Below are positions 1 to 4,817 of a stretch of 5,067 nt of DNA, one piece after another (the first letter of the stretch is position 1; every line of letters begins with the position of its first letter). Location: contig CALBXV010000001.1 of assembly GCA_937890045.1 (NCBI GenBank), positions 1-5,067 on the forward strand, written 5' to 3'. The notes under the pieces were generated by a model. The model saw only the letters and a program-made list of their open reading frames with translations, did no database searches and had not been told where the DNA came from. Position numbers and translations under genes: made by a program. The DNA is from an uncultured archaeon (GTDB lineage Archaea > Thermoproteota > Nitrososphaeria > Nitrososphaerales > CALBXV01).

Positions 1-1080
1 TAAACTAGCTAATACTGCCGCTCCTAAACCTCTTGGGAACATCACTATTATCATGTTTCTCTGTTTTTCAAGTTTGGACTTCCATGTAACAATTGGTGCA
101 GCTACTAGTCTACTTGATAATAATAATAATGCTATTCCTATACCTACTATTGTTAATTGTATGTCTCCTATTGTTGCTATTATGCCTATATAAACAAAGA
201 ATATACTTCTAACTAGAAAAGAAATTTCGGAATTAAATCGTGTTATATCTGTGTTAATTGTAACCTGTTTATCAAATTTAAATATCTGACTCATTGATCT
301 GCCATTTCCTAGTATTAATCCAAATACTAATGCCGATAGTGGTCCACTTCCACCTAAAAACTCTGTTATGCTATAAGTTAGAAATGCTATGAATAATGTC
401 ATCATATAATTATATGCGTCTTTACTGATCTTTGGAAATACCCATAACCAAATCAATCCTAATAATAATCCAGTTACTATTCCAATTGAGAAACTAGATG
501 AAATCATTTGTGTTATTGGCATTGTCTCTGATCCTGTTGCTCCTATTTGTATTACTTTAATTATTGTTAAAGTGGCTACTACTGCTAAAATGTCTGTAAT
601 TGTGGATTCTAAACTTAATATTGTTTTTATTCTTTCTCCAACTTTCATTTGTTGCAAATAGGGTATGACTATTATTGAACTACTACCACCTAATATTGTT
701 CCTAGTAGTATTCCTAACATTGGTTCCATTTTGAGTACATATATTGCAATAACCATTGTTGATAGCGTACCTAAACCAAATGTCATTATAGCTAACATTG
801 CAGCTCTAGGGGCCTGTTTTATTACTGCGTAAAAATCGAGATTTAGCCCTGAATTAAATAATATAATCAGTAAAGCTATTGAACCAAAAAGCGGTGCCAT
901 TGCAACTAATGGTTCTGGATTAATTAAATTTAATACTGGTCCTACTAGTAAACCTAATATCATTATTGGTATTACATCTGGAATTCCTGTTTTTTTAAAT
1001 AGTCTCTCTCCCAAAAATCCTATTGCTACTGCGATACTTATACTTCCAAATAGAAGAGTTATTGTATCTCCTTCAAACAT
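1..1080 (-). CDS. Cation:proton antiporter (CPA/NhaP-KefB type), 3'-truncated by window edge
   Basis: The frame is open from an ATG at 1080 to base 1, giving the first 360 residues with no stop, so the C-terminus lies outside the window. The protein is almost entirely hydrophobic membrane helices with short charged loops, as in monovalent cation/proton antiporters that exchange Na+ or K+ for H+ across the cytoplasmic membrane. Family-like segments are GLLVGP (about 43-48), FNSGLNLD (75-82), LGGSSSIIVIP (130-140), LESTITD (157-163, with E158 and D163 where the family keeps its acidic transport residues), GGSGPLSALVFGLILGN (243-259) and FPRGLGAAVLA (348-358). The last resembles the PRGL-type motif of NhaP-like proteins. 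The start is supported by a TATA-like element 24-31 bases upstream and the absence of a Shine-Dalgarno sequence. Whether it carries Na+ or K+, and whether a regulatory domain follows, cannot be seen. Family sure, ion uncertain. Confidence 0.9.
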   Translation of the reverse strand, partial: MFEGDTITLLFGSISIAVAIGFLGERLFKKTGIPDVIPIMILGLLVGPVLNLINPEPLVAMAPLFGSIALLIILFNSGLNLDFYAVIKQAPRAAMLAIMTFGLGTLSTMVIAIYVLKMEPMLGILLGTILGGSSSIIVIPYLQQMKVGERIKTILSLESTITDILAVVATLTIIKVIQIGATGSETMPITQMISSSFSIGIVTGLLLGLIWLWVFPKISKDAYNYMMTLFIAFLTYSITEFLGGSGPLSALVFGLILGNGRSMSQIFKFDKQVTINTDITRFNSEISFLVRSIFFVYIGIIATIGDIQLTIVGIGIALLLLSSRLVAAPIVTWKSKLEKQRNMIIVMFPRGLGAAVLASL

Positions 1081-1103
1081 TACATATTATAATACTTCTC
1101 ATC

Positions 1104-1112
1104 TATTATAAT
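1104..1112 (-). promoter_or_regulatory. TATA box of the antiporter gene
   Basis: The minus strand reads ATTATAATA, centred about 27 bases before the ATG at 1080. Transcription would begin at or next to the start codon, giving a leaderless mRNA. This is placed by spacing only, and in DNA this AT-rich such strings also occur by chance. Confidence 0.45.
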
Positions 1113-1164
1113 GTTTTATTTTCTTAATATTAGCTCTATAATTATTTTAATTCGTTAGTTATTC

Positions 1165-1172
1165 TTTAATAA
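1165..1172 (+). promoter_or_regulatory. TATA box of the zinc-binding small-protein gene
   Basis: TTTAATAA is centred about 25 bases before the ATG at 1194, again fitting a leaderless transcript. It lies in the 113-base divergent gap between the antiporter and this gene. The rest of the gap (1113-1164 and 1173-1193) shows nothing else I can support. Confidence 0.4.
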
Positions 1173-1193
1173 TTCTTCTTCTAGGTTATATTA

Positions 1194-1622
1194 ATGGCGA
1201 AAGAATTCTGTTATTTATGTAAAAAAAAATTAGGAATATTGGACCCTTCTTTGCCCATTGAAAATAAACGATATTGTAGAACGCATTGGATACAAGTAAG
1301 TAGTAATTTAAAAAATCCTGATGAAAATAATGTTAAAAATATTGATTCGACTGGTTCTGTGTTTATGGCTTCTGAGATATTATCTGATTTTGACCATAAA
1401 AAACTAACAGAAAAATATGTGATGATTACAGATATATCTGTGGATATCTCTAATTGGAAATCAGATTTAGTCTCTGAAAATTTTAATTTTAATCACTTAT
1501 TAAATGCTATAAATAAATTATCAAAATCTGGTTGGCGTTGTATTAATCTCTCATCTGAATTTATTCCAATAAAAAATGGAGCAATATATTTCTATGCTTT
1601 ACTAGAAAATTCTGATAAATAA
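1194..1622 (+). CDS. Small protein with N-terminal CxxC-x18-CxxH zinc-binding motif and a separate C-terminal domain; function unknown
   Basis: This 142-residue protein has no name I can give with confidence. Cys6 and Cys9 (CYLC) with Cys28 and His31 (CRTH) form a likely zinc knuckle or ribbon. A polar, Asn/Asp-rich linker follows (about 38-58). The C-terminal domain (about 74-138) alternates predicted strands and a helix: YVMITDISVDIS, then an amphipathic helix ending LSKSGWRCINLS, then a strand GAIYFYALL. The order strand, helix, GW(R/E), strand, strand resembles DUF4177-like small domains, but that is a resemblance by eye. There is no signal peptide or membrane segment, so it should be cytoplasmic. 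The ATG is preceded by a TATA-like element and no ribosome binding site. The gene stands alone, divergent from the antiporter, and ends one base short of the stop of the convergent kinase gene. A role in nucleic-acid or protein binding is only a guess from the zinc motif. Confidence 0.8.
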   Translation: MAKEFCYLCKKKLGILDPSLPIENKRYCRTHWIQVSSNLKNPDENNVKNIDSTGSVFMASEILSDFDHKKLTEKYVMITDISVDISNWKSDLVSENFNFNHLLNAINKLSKSGWRCINLSSEFIPIKNGAIYFYALLENSDK

Positions 1623-1623
1623 T

Positions 1624-2184
1624 TTAATTAAAATACTCTCGAAGTTTTTTATCAGTTTTTATTCCTCCTAACCAATCTATTTTTCCTATTTGTTTCTCTT
1701 TATCTTTATTATGTATGTTGATAATTTCATTGACACATTCTATTGATTGTTTTTCACTTGTATCTATTTCACATAATTTTTTAGAATCAAACGTGTTTAA
1801 TGATTCTATAAGATATGTATCTAGAATTTCAGAACTAATATTATCTTTAATCTTCTTCTCTTTATATCCTCTTTTTATATACCGTCTTTTTAATTCTTCA
1901 GGAGAGCATCTTAAAATAATTACTAAGTCTACATCCTCATTATCTAAAATTAAGGGTGCTAAATGACCTATAATTATTATATTATTCTTTAACTTATTTT
2001 TAATTGTTTTTTTTAATTTTTTAATATCCACAATCAGTGATTCCTCTTCTTTTTTTAATATGATGTTATTTTCTATAGCTATTTTATTTATATCTACTAA
2101 TTCAAATTTTAATTTACTAGATAATATTTTGCTTATAGTTTTCTTTCCTGTCCCTGGAGTCCCTGTTATTGTTATTCTATTCAA
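1624..2184 (-). CDS. AK6/Fap7-type adenylate kinase-like P-loop NTPase
   Basis: This 186-residue cytoplasmic P-loop NTPase is of the AK6 (Fap7) family. Known members have adenylate kinase/ATPase activity and act in maturation of the small ribosomal subunit together with protein uS11. The P-loop is GTPGTGKKT (8-16). A conserved-type histidine lies in IIIIGHLAPLI (70-79), LRCSPEELKRRYIKRGY (91-107) is the LID-like region with KKIKDNISSEI after it, and CEIDTS (138-143) precedes a C-terminal helix. The tail holds GKIDWL (167-172), a DW motif typical of archaeal AK6 proteins, plus about 14 extra residues. One oddity is Lys15 in the P-loop where Ser is usual (GTGKST). The start is TTG at 2184, and the protein contains no other methionine, so no ATG start is possible. 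It lies 7 bases after the flippase-like gene with no promoter between them, so the two are probably co-transcribed. Confidence 0.88.
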   Translation of the reverse strand: MNRITITGTPGTGKKTISKILSSKLKFELVDINKIAIENNIILKKEEESLIVDIKKLKKTIKNKLKNNIIIIGHLAPLILDNEDVDLVIILRCSPEELKRRYIKRGYKEKKIKDNISSEILDTYLIESLNTFDSKKLCEIDTSEKQSIECVNEIINIHNKDKEKQIGKIDWLGGIKTDKKLREYFN

Positions 2185-2191
2185 TATTTAC

Positions 2192-3199
2192 TTATTTAAT
2201 TCTATTATATAGTTTATTTCTTTTTATTATTATTATTGATAAAGCTATTCCAGTAATAATTAATCCGCCATAATAATAAATTATTCTCCATAATATTATC
2301 ATGTTCCAATAAGTATTACCTAATACGCTTTGTATTACTGCATTCGAACTTAACTCCATTATGCCTGAACCTCCTGGAGTTATTGGTATACTGCCTATTG
2401 TTACTGATATATTTGCTGCAGCTAATGATAATATTAATTCTATGTTACTATGTAATGCTAAAAATACAGATACTAACATCATTCCTAATAGACTTTTTAT
2501 TATTAAAGTCATAATGGTTAGCGCTATTACATTCTTTAATTTCATTACTTTTTTAAATTCTTTAATATTTTTATAATAAGATCCTTTTTCGTATGCAATT
2601 CTTCTTATTATTTTTGTTCCTTTTTTCTCTCCTAATATTCTTCTTATTATTCTTTTTATAATGTTTGGTGTAGGTAATTTATGTTTAATTGTTAATATTA
2701 TTAATAATGTGTAAATTAAAATTATTATTAATGAAATCCCTGTTATTATTATTCCATATGTTAATGAAAAAAATAAAGTGATATAAATTCCTGTTATAAT
2801 TGCTATTGATGATCCAATTATTACATCAAATAATATTTCAATGAAACTTAGTGAAACTGCTTTTCCAACACTGACCTTCTTTGTTTTTAACCAAGATATT
2901 TTTAGAATTTCTCCACCGAAATAGGATGGTGTTATTAAAGAAATAAATTCACTTGCTATTCTTATTAGTGTTGATTCTCCTATCTTGATGTTTACTATAT
3001 TACATGTTCTTAAAATAAAATAAAATCTTGTACCTTGAACTGTTATCTTTAATATTAGTATTATTATTGCTATTGCTACAAAAGTTAAATTTACATTTGA
3101 AAATTTACTTAATTCTGTATTAAAAAATAATGAAAAAACTATAATAAAAACTATGCTTATACCTAAACTTAATATTATATTTTTAATTATTTTATTCAA
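2192..3199 (-). CDS. Flippase-like / UPF0104 (YbhN, lysylphosphatidylglycerol synthase transmembrane-type) membrane protein
   Basis: This 335-residue integral membrane protein has about seven to eight hydrophobic segments (for example 8-26, 36-55, 127-145, 148-170, 226-249, 255-275 and 306-325). The family signatures are clear: ITPSYFGGEILKISWL (89-104) matches the P-x-x-x-GGE block, SFIEILFD (118-125) matches the acidic E-R/I-x-x-D block, and ITPGGSGIMEL (273-283) matches the PGG-G-x-E block. The family includes the membrane part of lysyl-phosphatidylglycerol synthase, YbhN and the archaeal AglD-related proteins, and is linked to lipid or lipid-linked glycan handling. The substrate here cannot be read from sequence. 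The basic loop 172-222 is probably cytoplasmic. The start is TTG at 3199: there is an in-frame stop nine codons upstream and the first internal methionine is only at residue 219. A TATA-like element sits 24-31 bases before it. The AK6-like gene follows directly. Confidence 0.88.
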   Translation of the reverse strand: MNKIIKNIILSLGISIVFIIVFSLFFNTELSKFSNVNLTFVAIAIIILILKITVQGTRFYFILRTCNIVNIKIGESTLIRIASEFISLITPSYFGGEILKISWLKTKKVSVGKAVSLSFIEILFDVIIGSSIAIITGIYITLFFSLTYGIIITGISLIIILIYTLLIILTIKHKLPTPNIIKRIIRRILGEKKGTKIIRRIAYEKGSYYKNIKEFKKVMKLKNVIALTIMTLIIKSLLGMMLVSVFLALHSNIELILSLAAANISVTIGSIPITPGGSGIMELSSNAVIQSVLGNTYWNMIILWRIIYYYGGLIITGIALSIIIIKRNKLYNRIK

Positions 3200-3222
3200 T
3201 TTATTATTATTTTTTAACTCTT

Positions 3223-3230
3223 GTTATACA
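3223..3230 (-). promoter_or_regulatory. TATA box of the flippase-like/AK6 pair
   Basis: The minus strand reads TGTATAAC, centred about 27 bases before the TTG at 3199, in the 57-base gap after the tRNA gene. It would drive a leaderless transcript of both downstream genes. It is not a perfect box A, so the call rests mainly on spacing. Confidence 0.4.
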
Positions 3231-3248
3231 AATATTCTTTTCTTTATT

Positions 3249-3253
3249 AAAAA
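3249..3253 (-). terminator. T-tract terminator after tRNA-Glu
   Basis: A run of five T on the minus strand begins four bases after the discriminator base. Archaeal RNA polymerase stops at short T-runs without needing a hairpin, so this is a plausible end for the tRNA transcript. Confidence 0.35.
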
Positions 3254-3256
3254 TTA

Positions 3257-3348
3257 TGCTCCGGGCGGGAATTTCCATTTATATATTTTTGAACCCGCGT
3301 CTATGGCGTGAGAGGCCATGATGCTGGACCGTGCTACACTACCGGAGC
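3257..3348 (-). tRNA. tRNA-Glu (anticodon CTC) with a probable 17-nt intron in the T-loop
   Basis: The minus strand folds as a tRNA. The acceptor GCTCCGG (3348-3342) pairs fully with CCGGAGC (3264-3258), followed by discriminator A at 3257, and no CCA is encoded. The D-arm is GTGT...GCAT with an AGCACGGTCCA loop. The anticodon stem ATGGC/GCCAT encloses CTCTCAC, giving anticodon CTC, which reads GAG (Glu). The variable loop is AGAC and the T-stem GCGGG/CCCGC is perfect. The T-loop is 24 nt instead of 7. Removing 17 nt leaves TTCAAAT, a normal T-loop. The gene is a GC-rich island in AT-rich DNA and begins 17 bases after the stop of the 96-residue ORF, so it may share that transcript. The mature tRNA would be 74 nt plus the discriminator. 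All arms pair, so it looks functional if spliced. Confidence 0.93.
3271..3287 (-). other. Putative tRNA intron at position 59/60
   Basis: Exact borders are inferred. Cutting after TTCAAA and before T60 leaves a seven-base T-loop (TTCAAAT). This choice also gives a relaxed bulge-helix-bulge: TTC (54-56) can pair with GAA near the intron 3' end, with bulges AAA and ATT each cut after their second base, the pattern used by the archaeal splicing endonuclease. The helix is only three pairs plus an A-G mismatch. Shifts of one to three bases would leave TTCAATT instead. Introns at 59/60 are known in some archaeal tRNAs. Confidence 0.65.
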
Positions 3349-3365
3349 ATATCTATTTTATTTAA

Positions 3366-3656
3366 TTACTTATGTTTAATGTTTACATAAAAAATTTTAT
3401 TTTGTTTTATTAGTTTCTGCAATTTTCTTTTTATTGAATCAAATTCTTCTGGTAATACTTCATATTCTTTTATTCCTTCTATTTTTTTTATTTTATCAAT
3501 TAAACCTATTTTATTTTCAATATCTAATATTATTACTGTTTTATTTTGTTTATCTTCTGGAATAATTAATGCGTTACTACACTTAAATAACTTGAGAAAC
3601 ATGTTTGTTGTTAAAAATGAATTATCTAATTGCTCAAATACTATTCTTATAATCAA
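3366..3656 (-). CDS. Hypothetical 96-residue basic protein, unknown function
   Basis: I do not recognise this protein. It reads as a compact soluble domain: an initial strand MIIRIVFEQL, a helix around FLTTNMFLKLFKC, a strand TVIILDI (40-46), a helix IGLIDKIKKI (50-59), a stretch YEVLPEEFDSIKRKLQKLIK (65-84) that looks helical at its end, and a final strand IFYVNIK. The alternation suggests an alpha/beta sandwich, but that is inference. It is Lys-rich with no signal peptide or membrane segment. The start is TTG at 3656. The next methionine is residue 19, which would remove the first strand. A TATA-like element lies about 30 bases upstream. It sits between the histone gene (65-base gap) and tRNA-Glu (17-base gap), all on the same strand. 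Coding status is supported by length in AT-rich DNA, promoter spacing and protein-like composition. Confidence 0.7.
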   Translation of the reverse strand: MIIRIVFEQLDNSFLTTNMFLKLFKCSNALIIPEDKQNKTVIILDIENKIGLIDKIKKIEGIKEYEVLPEEFDSIKRKLQKLIKQNKIFYVNIKHK

Positions 3657-3681
3657 TTTATTATATTATTATATAATCTAA

Positions 3682-3689
3682 TTTTTATA
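3682..3689 (-). promoter_or_regulatory. TATA box of the 96-residue ORF
   Basis: The minus strand reads TATAAAAA, centred about 29-30 bases before the TTG at 3656. This suggests a leader of a few bases at most and a transcript separate from the histone gene. No T-run on this strand between 3657 and 3721 marks the end of the histone mRNA. Confidence 0.4.
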
Positions 3690-3721
3690 TTATTTTTCCT
3701 ATTTTTTACGTTAATTCGTTT

Positions 3722-3946
3722 CTATTTAGTTTTCAATATAGATCTTATTGCAAGTTTTATATCTGACGCTTTTACTGTTTTTCTTCCTGCATGTGTTGCA
3801 AATTCAACTGCTTGTTTTGCTATTTCTGCTCCAACATCTTCTAATGCTGAACTTAATTCTTCTGCTGCGTCATCTCCTACTCTTTCTCCACCTGCTTTTT
3901 TTATTATTCTATATATTGAGGCTAAACCAAATTCTGATTCGGACAT
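3722..3946 (-). CDS. Archaeal histone (HMf family)
   Basis: This 74-residue protein is one complete histone fold, the usual archaeal length. It dimerises and wraps chromosomal DNA in multimeric nucleoprotein filaments. Helix 1 is about 8-18 ([12 protein letters not shown]), loop 1 carries ERVGDDA, the long helix 2 is about 25-52, loop 2 is the hallmark HAGRKTV (52-58) with the DNA-contacting Arg-Thr region, and helix 3 is about 60-72. There is no long N- or C-terminal tail, only KTK at the end. The opening MSESEFGLA resembles thaumarchaeal histones, as I recall them. An in-frame ATG at 3958 would add MFII. I chose 3946 because the TATA box at 3974-3981 puts transcription start near 3951, downstream of the first ATG, and because the family starts here. 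There is no Shine-Dalgarno sequence. It is divergent from the TatD gene. Confidence 0.95.
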   Translation of the reverse strand: MSESEFGLASIYRIIKKAGGERVGDDAAEELSSALEDVGAEIAKQAVEFATHAGRKTVKASDIKLAIRSILKTK

Positions 3947-3973
3947 TATTATAAACATTGAAATTCAGAGCTA

Positions 3974-3981
3974 TTTATATA
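3974..3981. promoter_or_regulatory. Shared TATA box between histone (minus) and TatD (plus) genes
   Basis: The plus strand reads TTTATATA, the archaeal box A consensus, and the minus strand reads TATATAAA, an equally good box. Its centre is about 31 bases from the histone ATG (3946) and about 30 from the TatD TTG (4008). The minus-oriented upstream side is A-rich (AATAAAA), as a TFB-recognition element would be. The plus-oriented side (AGAGCTA) is less so. I see no second good box for either gene. Confidence 0.5.
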
Positions 3982-4007
3982 TTTTATTGCATATTCTCTA
4001 ATTAAAT

Positions 4008-4772
4008 TTGACCTCCTTTAATATGATTGATAGTCATACTCATTTTTATGGTAATGATCTCTATTTTAATTCATATTTTATAAATTCTTTAAAATTTTCT
4101 AATATAAAACTAATATCTGTAGCTACTAATAATAAATCTTCATTAGATAATATTAATTTGGCTAAAAAACATGACTTTTTAATTCCGTTTATTGGTATTC
4201 ACCCACAATTTCACTCTGAACATATTAAGAATTTTGAATTAATTATGTCTGAAAATAAAAAACAATTTTATGGAATTGGCGAAATTGGTCTAGATAGATC
4301 ATATTGTAATACTTTAAATGAATATATTAATCAAAAAAAATTATTTCATAAAATGCTTGAATATGCTGAAAAACAATGTCTGCCAGTATCTATACATTCG
4401 CGTAACTCTTTATCTGATGTTATTGAAATTGTTAAAGAATATAATATAAAAAATGTTTTATTCCATTGGTTTGATGGTGATATTAATCATATTAAACAAA
4501 TTATAGATAATAATTATTATGTATCTTTTGGACCAGTTTTATTATATTCAAAACGAATTATTAGAATAGTTGATCATATTCCGATTGATCTAATTTTAGT
4601 TGAAACAGATGGACCGTTAAATTATTCTAATTGTTTTAAATCTGTTTTATCTTCTCCATTTTTATTACCAAGTATAATTCTTCGTTTATCTCATATTAAA
4701 AATAAATCTTTTCATCTAGTATATGAAAAGATTTTTTCTAATGCTATAGAATATGTCAATCATAGTTTTTAA
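4008..4772 (+). CDS. TatD-family metal-dependent hydrolase/deoxyribonuclease
   Basis: This 254-residue protein is full length for the TatD family: cytoplasmic TIM-barrel, divalent-metal hydrolases acting on DNA and linked to DNA repair or degradation. The metal ligands are in place: IDSHTH (H10, H12), the GIHP segment (63-66), GEIGLD (E92), VSIHSR (H130), LFHWFDGD (H153) and LVETDGP (E199-D201). No catalytic residue appears to be missing. There are two possible starts. TTG at 4008 gives MTSFN before the motif, and ATG at 4023 starts directly at MIDSHTH, the form most common in the family. The TATA box at 3974-3981 predicts transcription from about 4004, which favours TTG with a four-base leader. 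The ATG would have an 18-19-base leader without a Shine-Dalgarno sequence. T-rich sequence overlapping the stop (4766-4770) may terminate transcription. The S17e-like gene follows after 45 bases with its own TATA box. Confidence 0.9.
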   Translation: MTSFNMIDSHTHFYGNDLYFNSYFINSLKFSNIKLISVATNNKSSLDNINLAKKHDFLIPFIGIHPQFHSEHIKNFELIMSENKKQFYGIGEIGLDRSYCNTLNEYINQKKLFHKMLEYAEKQCLPVSIHSRNSLSDVIEIVKEYNIKNVLFHWFDGDINHIKQIIDNNYYVSFGPVLLYSKRIIRIVDHIPIDLILVETDGPLNYSNCFKSVLSSPFLLPSIILRLSHIKNKSFHLVYEKIFSNAIEYVNHSF

Positions 4773-4782
4773 TTCTATTATG

Positions 4783-4790
4783 TTTATATA
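4783..4790 (+). promoter_or_regulatory. TATA box of the S17e-like gene
   Basis: TTTATATA, a perfect box A identical to the histone/TatD element, is centred 31 bases before the TTG at 4818. It predicts transcription from about 4813, a leader of some five bases. For the ATG at 4851 the leader would be nearly 40 bases with no Shine-Dalgarno sequence. A weaker string, TTTATACT (4797-4804), is an alternative. Confidence 0.5.
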
Positions 4791-4817
4791 GTGTTATTTA
4801 TACTCTTTAGTACATAA

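Noticed and set aside
1715..1966. Plus-strand open frame of 83 codons
   Set aside because: It is antisense to the AK6-like gene, with Ser/Ile/Leu-rich low-complexity content and no promoter at the right spacing.
2361..2576. Plus-strand open frame of 71 codons
   Set aside because: It is antisense to the conserved PGG motif region of the flippase-like gene, and its product shows no independent protein features.
3257..3348. tRNA as a pseudogene or permuted gene
   Set aside because: The acceptor, D, anticodon and T stems all pair, and the halves are in normal 5'-to-3' order. Only the T-loop is enlarged, which an intron explains.
3944..3958. Upstream ATG for the histone (MFII extension)
   Set aside because: The TATA box position puts the transcription start downstream of this ATG, and family members begin at the second methionine.
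3630..4001. Plus-strand open frame of 123 codons over the histone
   Set aside because: It is antisense to the clear histone gene. Its Ala/Ser/Phe-rich product is a by-product of the histone codons, and a second frame (3748-3954) yields a Leu-rich artefact in the same way.
4012..4019. Minus-strand AAAGGAGG, a perfect Shine-Dalgarno string
   Set aside because: It lies outside the predicted histone transcript. The next minus-strand ATG (3992), some 20 bases on, opens a two-codon frame (M-Q-stop). The plus strand here is anti-Shine-Dalgarno-like, so it cannot serve TatD.
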